64,000 nt of DNA, from positions 372,001-436,000 of the forward strand of contig JAXBDG010000001.1 of NCBI GenBank assembly GCA_036320915.1, given 5' to 3'. The position numbers and the translations under genes are program-made. The notes below the pieces were generated by a model, which saw only the letters and a list, made by a program, of their open reading frames with translations, was not told where the DNA came from and ran no database searches. This DNA comes from Linnemannia elongata. Lineage: Eukaryota; Mortierellomycota; Mortierellomycetes; Mortierellales; Mortierellaceae. Positions 30,517 through 42,353 of the stretch are shown one piece after another (position 1 is the first letter of the stretch; each line of letters begins with the position of its first letter).

Positions 30517-33500
30517 GGTGATAATGTATTGTTGGTTGGTATTGGCTGATTTGTCGTTAAAGTAGGTGTTGTTCGTTATTGGGTATATCTTGAAAGTTAC
30601 GGGCGTGATGGCTGTGGGGAAAATGGATCCTAGTGGTGATGGCGGCTTTTGAGAGCTCAATCTAAAGAAGAAAAAAGATGGAAGGAGAAAAGGGAGAACA
30701 CAAACAGGAATGTTAGGTGCAAGTTCTAGGTGAGCACAATTGACACTTTTGGATGTATTGGGATACTCTTTGTTGTACTTTGTGGAGATGGCACCACCAG
30801 CAAAACAATACAGCCAGATATAGACCTTCACAAACACTTACTCTTGCTATTTGGTTCTAATCAACCTAATTCTCTGATCTTTTCTTGTTTTTGCGCGGGC
30901 TGGTTTCCGTTCGTTGCTCTCGCTTTCGTCGCAAATAAATAGGTGAGCGGTGAATGTTTGATTCCGTTGGGTTCACGCGAGCCGAAATAGAAAACGAGAA
31001 AGTAGGAATGTACTTGATAGACTAAGTCCTGCTTTGCTCTCTTGTGTCAGCAAAGAAGGGAAAGAAGGTCGATGTTGGGTGCGGAAAAGGGTGTGTCGTG
31101 TTTTGTTTCTTTCCTCCAGGATGGTCGGGGGTCCGTGTATTTTTTTTTTGTATCCGCCGCTGTCGCACTGTTCTCGTCTCACAGGAAAGTATTCTATAGA
31201 ATGAGAGACAGGTCATGGAAGGGCGTAATCTGTCAGCATCGTCATTGTCATCGACTTTTGTGTCTGAATGTGTCTTCCTTAAGTGTTGCTCCATTGCGTG
31301 CCCTGAGTACCATCGACACCGACGACCGAGGGTGTGAAGTGATTTCAGGTACGGAGAAAACAGAAGAGTCGGAGGGAGGCAGCAGCTGACCTTTCTTCTA
31401 TTTTATCAGTTGGGACGTGTTCTGTGGAGTATGTTTCGCCACTAACCTGACTAAATCCACCGATTCTTCTTTATGAAAAGAGGGGCGACTCCGGTCGTAT
31501 GTACACTCAAAGAGACACTTGAGCAAGAGCAAGGATCAAGAGGGTGTATGTGTATGTGTGTGGGGTGTTGCTGAGTAAGTCGAAAAAATGTGGAGTAAAG
31601 GTGACAATGAAAGGCGGAGTCAATAAAATGGCTCCAAAGTGGAATAGAAAGAAGACGATGGAGGAGTGAGAGTCGAATTCCAACGGTCGCGTGTGTGTAC
31701 TATTTGTGGAAGGGGTGCGAGAAGGAGAGAAATCAGCTTTGAAGTGTAGAAGGAGAAGGAAGAAGAAGACGATGAAAGTGAAAGAAGAGGACAAGCAATA
31801 GGGAGAGGAGGATGAAGAAATGAGGGGATGGAGGGACGAATAGAAGAAAGAAGAGAGGAAGAAAGGAGAAGAAGGAAGGAAAGAAAGTAAGGCCAAAAAA
31901 AATGATGAGCATCGATTTGGTTGCACTCCGCCTTTTCGCCACCCCCTCCCCCTCTCTACTCCACTCCTTCCCTCCACTTGCACACTTGCATTGCCTGACA
32001 AAGGCATTATTCCCTCACTTTATCCATCAGCCTGCATGTCCGGGGACTCCCTTCTCCCGGCTCCTTCCTCCTACATTCGCATCGACCATATGTCGACAGC
32101 AACAACAAACATTAACGCAAATGCGAAGCGCACAACAAAACTTCCATAATAATACATCGACTGAGCAAACCTTCCCCCTTGTCCCTCCTGGTGTGGTTCG
32201 CTGCAATTGGCTGTTCACTTTTGGCGCTTTTCTCTCCCTCCCTTCACCACTACCTCCACTTACTCACCCCAAGTACGTATTCGTCAACACATGCCATGTA
32301 TGATATGTGTATGTACCCTTCATTTTAGAGAGACAGAATGAAACCGTTTGGAGTGTTGTTTTTCTGGCCATCCCGCCCCACACACACACGCACACACACA
32401 CATACACAACACCCGTTTGAATGTTTCGCACATCTGATCCAATGTCCCCCTGCCTTGCACCGTTTGTTCATAATTCATCCAGCTTACTTCCTTTCACTTT
32501 TCAAATGAAAGTTTCGTTGCTTCCTTCCTTCTTGGACATGTGTATCTCGGACACTTTGCCGCTCTCAGAAGCAACACAACTCTCAATACTCCGTCTTCTC
32601 TTCCTTTCCCCAACACTAGTAGATATGAGTGACCATGTAACCTTGCTTGCATATTTGACACATGCTACCAGTCTAGCAATAGCATTGATTAATTCGTTTA
32701 TACAACTAATGCCCACCTGCCAATGGAAGAACTTGTTTTCTACTTTTCCTTCGCCCACTTGACTTCACACCTCGCCCCATTCATCCGTCTTGCTTTGTTT
32801 GTTTTGTCATGATTAATTCAATTGGCAAGAAAAACAAACAACACTAAACACTGAACAAGAAAAAACCACCCTACCTCACCCCTACCTTAGCTTGCAGCTG
32901 CAATTCTGCATACAAGATAACATCATGTACCCAGCTTGTCCCGCTCAAGGGCAGATAAACAAATGAACACACAGGGCTATTCTTCTTGCTACTTTCTCCA
33001 ACACTTCTCCCACACTCTTCTTTCGATGTCTCGCTTTACTCCACATCTACTACCAGAGTCTAAAAACGGACAGACCATATTTTTTTTCTCTTCTTGATTT
33101 CTTCGGCGTCTATTACCCAACCCACCATCCCACTCGCATGTCTCCATTTCACACGCATTTGTCCATTGTCCGCTTGTGTTCATAAACCAAACCAAGTCAA
33201 GAAAGAAAAGGAAAACGCACACACCCTCTTTCTTTCACCTCTCTTCCCCTCCCATCTACACCAGCACCATCGTACTACACACCCAACTTGGTTCACCCAA
33301 AATAATGATGGGTCTTTTTCAAGTTACACTCTAAAGAGACATTTTTTCATCACATTTTTTGTATCGTTATTACATCTCTTCTTGTTTCTATTTTCTGTTA
33401 GTCATGTATCATAAAGCTACTTTTTATTGTTATTGTGTTTTTTTTTGGGTTATTGTACTGTACAGAGATGGACATTAGCGTTTGATGTTGTTTGGTGGCT

Positions 33501-33673
33501 GGTATACATAGTAAGTAGAGGGAAAGGGGGGGGGGAGACCGAGAGAAAGACGTTGGTATATGGTTGTGTTGGTGTTAGTGTTTGCCTTAAGCTTGGCAAG
33601 ATGGTGTTTTTGTGTTGTGTTGTGTTGTGTTGAGTTTACGAAAAAAAAATTCTAACAAGGCATCCGCTTGCTG
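30517..33673. other. Intergenic region, no gene recognised
   Basis: About 3.2 kb separating two minus-strand genes. It holds purine-rich runs (31,730-31,900), CT-rich blocks and a CA tract (32,380-32,408). The long frames here are compositionally biased and lack motifs. The proximal part up to about 30,900 probably contains the 5' leader of the large disordered protein. Confidence 0.5.
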
Positions 33674-36648
33674 TTATTGGTGTGCTTCGATGACATCCCG
33701 AAGTAACGACTCTCGTGTCCTTGACAGCTGCGTTGCAAACGCCTTGGCCCTGTAAGCGGCCCGTTCTCCACAGATCACTACAACGAAGGGAAAGAAGAGG
33801 TGGACGATGGAATAAACTCATTAGTCTCTTTTTTTTGTGGGTCTGGCGCAATGTCGAATTACAGGTATAAAAATAATAAACAACAACAACAACAACAACT
33901 CAATAACTCTCACATCAACAACAACAACAACAACTCAATAACTCTCACATCAACAACAACAACAACAACTCAATAACTCTCACATCAACAACAACAACAA
34001 CAACTCAATAACTCTCACATCAACAACAACAACAATAACAATCACAGCGTTATTGTTTTCTACCCTCTTCCGACCCGACTTGCCAAGGACGGAATCAACT
34101 CGTATTCATTGTCACACTTACATTTGAGTAGGAAGAGATCCCTTGACGCGTCGTCCCGCTGCAGAATCGTAGGAAAGTGGAGTGGTGAAAAGTTACGGAT
34201 CCCGTCCTTAACTGCAACTTGTACCCGATACGACTTTGGGTGCGCTGGTGTTTCTCCTGGAATTGGTCGCACAATGCAAATGATATCTGTCGAGGAGAAA
34301 GATAAAGCGCGCAAGAAGAAAAGAGTGTTCAGTCAATAATGGTATTGGGGATAGTTACATAGAAAGGTAAGAGGAGGTGTACTGCCTCAACTCTAGACCC
34401 CATGTTGATAGAGTGTCCTCTTGTAGTACTTCGGAAGAGAAAAGGAGGGTAAACTTACGGTTTTGTCGCGATCCAACGCTAGAGAGGTCAAACTGTTCGT
34501 CATCGTCGTCCTCCTTGAATACAATGACCACCTAATTGTTCCAAAGGAAATGAAAAAAGGGCGCACAGAAAGGCCAAAAGGGATAAAAAGCGTGGTTAGA
34601 GCACGACATCGTTAAATGGGTACGATGAAAGTCCATGATATTCCATGGAACAAATGGAACAAGAAGACAAGACTCACGATATCGTTCCCGATGAATCGAC
34701 GACGTTCGACTTGGTGGTGATCCTTGGGGTTGAATGGCATCAAGGGCGCACAATGGTACATGATTTGGTATCCATTCCAGTTTGTGTAAACGGACGTTTC
34801 TCCTGTGGTGTTTCCTAATTGTAATAGTCAATAGATGGTATCCATATCGGTTAGCAAAATTATACAAGTATCTTACCAGGAGCCAAGTACTTGTAGGAGA
34901 GCATACATGCATGCATGCATGCATCCGTACATACAACCTTCCAGCTGGTTCACATGTTACCCGGTGAGCCTCACAACCAAAGCATAACGAGCAAAAAGAG
35001 TAGCATAGCTTAGTTCGCCTTACCGATGACATCCAATCCTGCCCTGTACCCCTTCCATCCCTGAAGTTGGACTGGTTCTCCCAGCCAGTTCAAAAAGTCC
35101 AAGAATTCAGGCGTGCATGATTCTATGTTGCGACGGGAAAAAAAAAGGTTTATGTTAGAGAGCGAGGGCATAGTTCATCTACGGAAACCACCGTCAACAT
35201 CGACAACCAAACAACAAGAACAACCATTCCTTCCTTCTTTTCTTACAGATGTGCGCCCTCTTCACAAACAGCGAACAGGCGCCGGAACATGCAAACTTTC
35301 CGCGCCTTTTTTTCCCGCCCAAAAAAAAGAGCTCCTTCATGCATCTCTAACCGTTCCCCTTCCTTTTCACTCCCTATTCCCTACCCCCGTTTTCTTTCAC
35401 TTGGCACGCAACTGGCTCTTACTTTTTTCTGCCCCTTATTACCCTTTTTTTCCGCTCCTTTTTTTTTTATCGATCCCCTCCTTATTATTGCTCCTGCGTG
35501 TGTGTATCGTGGGCTGGGGGGACTTGAATTCATCATACCTTTCGTATTCGTCAAGCCCTGATACTCCAGAGTCTGCCCTGGCAGGAGCATGATGACACCA
35601 AACTTGTAGGACCTAATCACCTGCCGTTCTTCCATCCTCTCCAGTTCGCGCGGCAAGTCCCGATGGTGACATGGCTCCAATGATTCGATAGGGATTTCAG
35701 GACAGAGTTGGCTCAAGACCCAGAGATGGTGCGACGGACTGTTGCCGCTGTTGAAGAAGCCTCCCAGGAGGATTTTTCTGTGCCAAGGGATCGAGAGTGT
35801 CGATGATGGGTGCTCGATCCTTTCGCTCCCCTATTTTTGATTTTGCATGAATTGGTTTTTTTTTCGTGGGTGGGAGGTTAATATTCTTTGCGCCTGTGTG
35901 TGTGCGTTTGTTTGTTTGTTTGTTTGTTTGTCTGTTTGTCGGGCTGCGTTTTTTCTTTCGTTCTTTGTGCTCCGTGGAGAAAAATGATCTAACAACCAGA
36001 CGAGACAGAACGGCAGTGATGTGTAAGGGGTGCATGGGGGTAGATAAGGACAAGGAAGGGAGAGGGAGGTAGCTCACCTGAGTTGTCCTGACCAGAATCC
36101 TGACACAGCCTTTCCGGTCAATAGCAATCGAGACCACAATTGGTCCCTGTGCAGATTGAGCGGCGACAAAGTTGCTATGGGCTACATGAATATTAACGTC
36201 CAGAATGAAAACAAAGAATATCGAGTGTCATGGATAGTGATCGAGAAGGAATAAAAAGGAGGGTGGGCGGCATAAAGGCGATATGCAGTATGATTAAGTG
36301 CAATCCAGGGTGAAGGATCAAGGGTAAACGGAGAATAAACAGAACAGGGCAAGGCAATGAAAGGAGGAGGGAACGAGAGGAAGAGAGGAAGAGGAGAGGG
36401 GGGCTTTAGTAAAAGATGATACAGAATTGACAGGGTCATTCATACTCAATATGGTTTTTGCTGTGCTCACGAAAACAAAATGCCTTTTGTATTTGGCCCG
36501 TTCAGTCGACTTTACGTTGATTCAGGAAGAACTTTTGATAAAAGGCTAGGTCACATTCTCGATCCTGGAGGAGTATCGATGGATCAAAGGATGTAGCGAA
36601 AGAAGAAGTCGAGGACGGTTTGCCGTTGTCGCTGTTGTTGTTGTGGTT

Positions 36649-36687
<39 letters not shown>

Positions 36688-36993
36688 GATGGTGGACTGT
36701 AGTCGATTTGATTCCGAAACGGATGGTGTTGGAGTTGGAGGGGATGTGGAGAATGTGGGCGGAGTACATACAGACGCAGCTGAAGAAGGAGGAAGGGAAG
36801 AAGGGAGTGAGGTAACGGCAGAGTGGTTGCTGATGTTGATATTATTGCGAATGTTATTGCAACTACTGTTGGCGTTGGCTAATACGCAGACAGTAAGAGC
36901 AGATTTTGAGGAGAATGCAGGAAGGAGGGTCAAGGGTCGGATGGTGTTGGAGGTGAGGTATCGAAAGTCGGAGAACGGTGAAGCGACAGTCAT
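33674..36993 (-). CDS. RapGAP-domain protein (Rap/Ran GTPase-activating protein family)
   Basis: Eight exons: 36516-36993, 36078-36181, 35539-35830, 35024-35122, 34678-34814, 34459-34531, 34122-34286 and 33674-33777. They total 1452 nt (483 aa) and every phase matches. Residues 1-~140 are Ser/Thr-rich with a poly-Asn run. The rest follows the RapGAP domain: CDLAFYQKFFLNQPHSNFVA, PIVVSIAIDRKG, LPRELERMEE..RSYKFGVIMLLPGQTLEYQ, PEFLDFLNWLGE..LQGWKGYRAGLD, TTGETSVYTNWNGYQIMYH, and RRRFIGNDIVVIVFKE. The last motif contains the catalytic asparagine thumb (about N368). C-terminal parts are IICIVRPIPG, YRVQVAVKDG and ERAAYRAKAFATQLSRTRESLLRDVI. Such proteins switch off Rap-type small GTPases in adhesion and polarity signalling; the exact GTPase is not readable. 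The start at 36,993 is the first ATG in the coding-like part of the frame; an ATG at 37,137 is an alternative. Confidence 0.9.
33881..34040. repeat. 35-bp minisatellite in last RapGAP intron
   Basis: About four and a half copies of a 35-bp unit made of CAA triplets followed by CTCAATAACTCTCACAT. The unit boundary CAATAACTCT recurs at 33,901, 33,936, 33,971 and 34,006. Copies are virtually identical, which implies recent slippage. It lies wholly inside the intron 33,778-34,121. Confidence 0.95.
36639..36688. repeat. Trinucleotide run coding poly-Asn in the RapGAP protein
   Basis: Near-perfect GTT repeats on the plus strand, coding about 14 consecutive Asn on the minus strand in the N-terminal low-complexity region of the RapGAP-domain protein. 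Confidence 0.9.
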
Positions 36994-39426
36994 CCCGAAC
37001 TGTGTCTTTAAAGCATGCCTTTGGGAAGAAAGAGCGAAGGTAGTGATTTTGTATATGAGTGTATGGAAAAGGAGATAGGTTATTGGGAATGGTGTTGGAT
37101 GTGATTGTGGACCGAGAGTGAAGGAGAAGAGTGTCAAGGTGGGTGAGACAGTAAGAAATGAGAGTTAGGATGAGAGTGGGATAGGAGATAAGAGACAAGA
37201 GCTGGAGTGGGAGTGGAAGCGTAAGGGAGTGAGAGATATGAAAACGACAGGGGTAAGATGGAGGAAGGAGTGCGCAAGAAGGAAAAAAGAGAGAAAGGGG
37301 AAAGAAAGAAGGATGTGAAATGAAAGATTCAAAAGAGTGAGCACGAGAGAGAAAGAGAGAGAAAGTGAGAAAGAGAGAGAAAGAGTGAGAAAGAGAGAAA
37401 AAGAGAGAAGGATGGTCAATTGTGGCCAAGAGAGAGGTAAAGAAGTGATAAGGTGGGTGTGGGCAGGCGAGCAACAGAGAGTGGTGGTGGACCCGTCCCC
37501 TCATAGAGGAGCACCATCGACATTCCATGGGCTGGAGACATGGACATGTAATAACAAATGGGATATCTTATTGTGTTGTTGTTTTTCAGGGGTCGAGAAA
37601 CAATGACATTCAAAATAAAATAAAAAAGAAAATTCATGCAATGCATGCAGCTTGGCCAAGATTAACGGCCTGACCTTACAATACTCTTTTGATTTTTTCC
37701 GAGCAAACAATGAACAGAAGCCATTACAGGTATCATGGAGGGGGAGGAAGAACAGTAACGGGATGGAGAGTAGGCGAGAGATGGAGGAAGAACATCGTTA
37801 AGGAGGCAATCGGACCAGAGGATTACATTCAGTACGCAGCACACCATCATTATCACCCCTACAGGCCACATCGATACACACACACACACCTGCAGCCTGT
37901 TTCTACTCCTCGAAGACTTCTGGACTTTTCACCCGACCATGCAAAATCTAAATCACATCCACGCCGCCACACGCACATCTTCCTCTTCCCTCTCCTTCCT
38001 CAATGCAATGCAACCATGTAACCGTATTCCTATGTCCTTGTTATTGTTATTGTTGTTCCTGCACAACAAACATGCACATCATGTCCAACGCCCGACCAAA
38101 AAAAAAAATACGTTCATGCACTTTGTCTATCCATTGCGAGAGAGAAGCCGAGTGACGGCATGCTCCCTCTCCCCTAGCATTTGCCTCCCTTCTCATCCTC
38201 TTCCTCCCCTTTATTCGTTGTGCACTTTTCTCTCTTTTTATTCCCCTTGCATGATGGCAAGAAACCTATAGTTGGCGTCATGGTTCTTTGCATTGGAGGA
38301 CAGCTTGCCCCCCCCCCCCCCCCCCTCGTGAATCAGATAACACCAACAATTGCAAAAAAAACAAAACAAAAAACAATAACAACAGTGAGTCGTATGGTGT
38401 TGTTGAAAGGAAACAGAGAGAAAAAGAAAGCAAAGTGCAATTGAACACAAAAGAATGAAAAGTGCTCTCAACACAAAAGAAAAAATATGAATGAAAGAGG
38501 AGGTTGGATGCATGGGGCCCTTCACCCCTTGGTTGTGGGAATCGGATGTATGATTTTAAATCAGTGTAACATTTATTTGAGCTCCTGGTGCTGAAAAACA
38601 CGAGGCCTAATAAGTCGAATTGTTCATTTGGCGGTACTTGCGCGGATTTTGTTTCGCTTGCTCTTATCTTTCTTACGTTAAACCAAGTCGGATGACCTTT
38701 TGGACAGGGAATGAAGAGAAGTTCATCTGAGTAGGGTAGAAAGTCCGAGCAGGTTCTCGACAGAGATTTCGTATTGAGGACTACAACTTGGACGCGGGTT
38801 TGGACTTTGACGCGCTGTAGCACTGAAACATAAGCGCGCAACATTCAATCGGCTCGCAATAGGAGAGAGGAGAGTAGGTATAAGCTGTATAGAAGGAGGA
38901 GTTTTGAAGTGCTTTGTAGGAGCCTACGAAAAGTAGCTTCCAAACTGTTTCATGGTCTGCTCAAGGCAGGTCGCGTAAGCAGGATGTTTGATCCTTGACA
39001 TTTTCGTGGTCTCATTCAATTTCAAAGCACTTGTTTCGGAAGGAAGAAAAAGAAATGAAGCGCGACCATCGTTGTAAAGCGTGATCTGATAGCGGATACT
39101 TTTTCAGAATGTAGACAGAGCGATACACACATGCATTGGTTCCACAGCTACACCTTCTTGGATCTCGACCCTCTCTTTACAGAGAGACGCAAGCTTGTAT
39201 TGAGAGGGTGTCTTTATGAAAAATGAGATACAAAAGGGAGGATCTGTACGGTTCGAGATACGATTAGTCCTTGAAGAGCAGGACAAAAAATGCTCATTCT
39301 CTTCACAATTTGAGTTTCTTTTTGAATGCTCATTTCTACCGTTGCATTCTTCCTCTCCCTCCCTGGAGACCTTTTTTTGTGACCCTTGTTGCGCCTCTCT
39401 TTTCGCCTTCTCGCCTACAGAGAGAA
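36994..39426. other. Intergenic region with a possible minus-strand relic at 38.57-38.84 kb
   Basis: The first part (37,150-37,410) is purine-rich and gives only biased open frames; a C run sits at 38,310-38,325. On the minus strand, 38,570-38,844 reads as codon-like sequence (RVQVVVLNTKSLSRTC, YSDELLFIPCPKGHPTWFN before a GTAAGA donor, then PPNEQFDLLGLVFFS). I could not extend it into a full gene, so it may be a relic. Confidence 0.3.
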
Positions 39427-40036
39427 ATAGGCAGTCTAATTTAGATGTCATTTGAAGGAAGATATCGATGTCGGTTCCTCCCATGAGAAAATGCAAGAGA
39501 TGTGGGCACCTATAAGAACAACAGTTAGGAATACTCCGCAGAGTACTGACAAACAAGTCATACAGTTTCAAACATACAATGGATCCTAAAGTTTTCTTCA
39601 TCCCACTCGGGATTCTCATAGCAGTTATCTTTTTATGCTTTATTGTAGTATGGTATAGATTTTTAACAGGTAAATCTAGAGTTACCATAAAACATGCTGA
39701 TAATACAACTACTACTTTTACAGCATCTTTCTAGTCAAAAGACTGTTGTTCTCTTCTTTGCAGGAAGGGAGTCTCATAATTATTATTTTTTCCGCAGCGA
39801 CTTAATTTTTTTTTTCTTCTGCGACGTCAGTTTTAAAAACGAGGGCAGGAGAAAAAGTCGTGCTGAAGACTTTTTCTTTCTGTTCTCTCCGGTTTTGTAT
39901 ATGCGCTCGATTGTACAACATCTTCAATCCTCTTTTTACTACATATTGCGAGTGATATTTTTCTTCAGATCTTTCTCGGGACAAGAAGCAGAAGATGGAA
40001 GGAAGAGTTGTTTCTTGGAGGGTGTATGGGTATGTA

Positions 40037-40095
<59 letters not shown>

Positions 40096-40447
40096 AGCAA
40101 GATTTTCCCAGTGAAAAAAGCGCAGGAGTGAAGATGTTGTACAATCGAGCGCATATACAAAACCGGAGAGAACAGAAAGAAAAAGTCTTCAGCACGACTT
40201 TTTCTCCTGCCCTCGTTTTTAAAACTGACGTCGCAGAAGAAAAAAAAAATTACGTCGCTGCGGAAAAAATAATATTATACAAGGAAAGCACAGAATCAAA
40301 CAACAGTTGAGGCACAACTGTTGTTCTTATCGGTGTTAAATAGCAAGAACAACAAACAGTCCTGCCTACCTCTCTTGCATTTCTCATGGGAGGGAACCTA
40401 CATTGATATCTTACTTCAAGTGACTTCTAAATTAGACTGCCTATATC
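39427..40447. repeat. Nested fold-back structure (outer and inner inverted repeats)
   Basis: Inner arms 39,782-39,926 and 40,129-40,273 (145 nt each) are inverted copies with about one mismatch. They flank a ~200-nt loop with TG and AG microsatellites (40,040-40,092). Outer arms are less perfect: 39,427-39,525 is the inverted counterpart of 40,315-40,447 (shared CTCTTGCATTT.CTCATGGGAGG and TCTAAATTAGACTGCC). A further 11-bp perfect stem, AACAACAGTTG/CAACTGTTGTT, lies at 40,299-40,325. The left half carries about 250 extra AT-rich bases that include a 51-codon reading frame. It could be a fold-back or MITE-like element or the product of inverted duplication. Confidence 0.75.
39579..39734 (+). 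CDS. Possible 51-aa single-pass membrane microprotein
   Basis: ATG at 39,579 opens 51 codons to a TAG. The product starts MDPKVFFIPLGILIAVIFLC, has one strong membrane helix of about 24 residues ending VVWYRFL, then a basic GKSR and a polar Thr-rich tail (TTTTFTASF). The arrangement of charge around the helix is what a real type III membrane peptide would show. Codons are AT-rich, unlike neighbouring host genes. It sits in the extra AT-rich segment of the fold-back structure. It could also be a chance frame; I recognise no homologue. Confidence 0.35.
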   Translation: MDPKVFFIPLGILIAVIFLCFIVVWYRFLTGKSRVTIKHADNTTTTFTASF

Positions 40448-40484
40448 TCAAAAAATAAGGTATAGTTTTTGTCGCATACTCATA

Positions 40485-40830
40485 TTTGGCAAGACGGCAA
40501 TGGCGGGTCTTACAGGATACTCAGCAACCAGTTCCCAGTCATCGGTCGCATAAACACAAATCATATCATTCAAGGTCGACACAGCAAGAAGGGCTTCGTC
40601 GGACGTGAATTCGCATTTCGAAACCGTCATTACTACCCTCAGAAACAGGGGCCTTCAACTGCACTTCCTCCATCTGCGCCTCACTGAGGTTCACACGTCG
40701 AAGCCACGCCTTGCTAAAGTTGACATATGTCAGATCCGCCTCCCGCACCACTGCCTAGTCTTGACATACTGCTCGACGTACTGTTCGATCAGGAACCTCG
40801 AGAACAGCGCAATTACGCGACTCGCCCTGA
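40485..40830 (-). pseudogene. Internally deleted relic of a STAND/NLR gene
   Basis: Minus-strand sequence resembles the STAND gene at 6.3-11.4 kb in two separate blocks that are directly joined. Block one, VIALFSRFLIEQYVEQYVK, matches residues near IAPFSRFQIEQYVEQYVK (parent bases ~8440-8493). Block two, EADLTYVNFSKAWLRRVNL then SKCEFTSDEALLAVST and ICVYATDDWELVAEYP, matches the pentapeptide and first WD units (parent ~9412-9660). About 0.9 kb of NACHT-to-pentapeptide sequence is missing, and frameshifts separate the blocks. It is a dead fragment of a paralogue. Confidence 0.85.
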
Positions 40831-41774
40831 GTGATGTTCCCTTTCTATGGTGATCAACCTGGAGCGCATCGAATAGATCAAAGCCTAATTTGTTTTGGTG
40901 ATTGATGATCACAAGTATCTTCGAGTGGAACAAATAAAAGTGAAAGCACGTCTGTCAACTGCGGGACTGGAGAGGGCCTGTGAAGACACACGATGGCGCT
41001 ACCTTGCATATGAGGTTGATACCTGGTGACCCTCGTTGGTTGTCGGGGCGTCCAGGTAACACACAGTAAGACTCAAAGGTCATCGTGAGAGCAATACAAT
41101 ATGGTATTCCTGCATACCTGGCGTATCGCAGGCCAGGTAAAAAAATGTTTGGTACAAAAAAATCATACGAGACGAGTCTGGTTTGCAATGTCTGGTCGGG
41201 AACAGGAAAAAACCTGTTTGTATACACAGGATGAACAGCAGCCAAAAAGATTTCCTGTTTCCTGCCTTGGTTTGTCGGGTGTTTGTGGTGAGAAAATGCA
41301 ACTGAGATGTGTGTTCGTTTCGTGTTCTCAAAGAGTGAACGAGTGGATGTCGATGGATTGTTCGCGAGGATAACAAAAACCTGCCTTCGCCGAGATTGTA
41401 GAATCATTGAGAGTAAGACTCGCATGCGCCCAGGAGGAACATGGTTATTGTCACCAAATCCATCCCACTTTTATTCGCGCATTGTTGTTTGCTCCCCGCT
41501 TCTTCCTATCTTTATTTCAGTTAGCCCTCTTTTTCTTTTAGCTCTAGTCAGACAAACAAACATGTTCAACAGCAACAGCATCAGACTCTTCTCTTGTAAT
41601 TCATCCTTTATTTTATTATTTTTTTGTCCCGCTACCTAAACCAAATGCTAAGGATCAAATGGACGAGAAGGATGGGAGGAAAGAGAGAAACGGTCGAAAG
41701 CAAGGTTCAGACATATGTGGCTTGACTGTTGGGACCTCTGACGCCGTTTGTTTCCCTTTCTCGGAGCACAAAAG

Positions 41775-41806
<32 letters not shown>

Positions 41807-42353
41807 AAAAGATGCAAGGACACAAAGAACGAGGAGCACAAACAGTAAGTAGACACCCAATCGAAAGCAGCTGACGAAGGTCCAAACAAAAAGGCGCCAA
41901 CGTGTGGCGAGTATCGAGTAACGAAAGAGAAGAAAAAGAGAAGGATGAAAGCTTGCTTGGGTTGTTTACCCACTATGATCCTTTTTTTAAAGACTGTTTC
42001 TTGCTGCACCATTGGCCAATGGATGCGAGGAGTAAAAGTTTAGTGCTGCTGCTTTTGTATTCTGAGTTTGATGGAAACCCAAAAGTGTGATTTTTTTTTT
42101 CTCTTTTTTGTGTGTATTTCCTGTTTCCCTTTTTCTTCTTTTCCAAACCCCCTTTTCTGTCTTTCCTCCTTTCTTCTTTCTTCTTTTCTTCTTTCTCCAT
42201 CTCTCCCGTCCCTCCGCAACCAAAAACACCCCGTCCGTCTTCCGTCTTCAAAACAAGCTACCCAAGGATTCACCTAGCTACAGCACACAAGAAAAACTCG
42301 ACAAAACAACAACCAACAAGCCCTATCAATATAACAAAATACACAGAGAAACC
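40831..42353. other. Intergenic region upstream of the CP2 gene
   Basis: No gene recognised. It includes an A run (41,777-41,804) and a CT-rich leader (42,090-42,230) just before the CP2-type start codon. The minus-strand frame at 40,955-41,425 shows no conserved motif and is probably chance. Confidence 0.45.

Noticed and set aside
33881..34040. Regular repeats as a CRISPR-like array
   Set aside because: Units are contiguous with no unique spacers, inside a eukaryotic intron; it is a minisatellite.
40955..41425. 156-codon minus-strand frame next to the NLR relic
   Set aside because: No similarity to the NLR gene or to a known domain; mixed composition consistent with chance.
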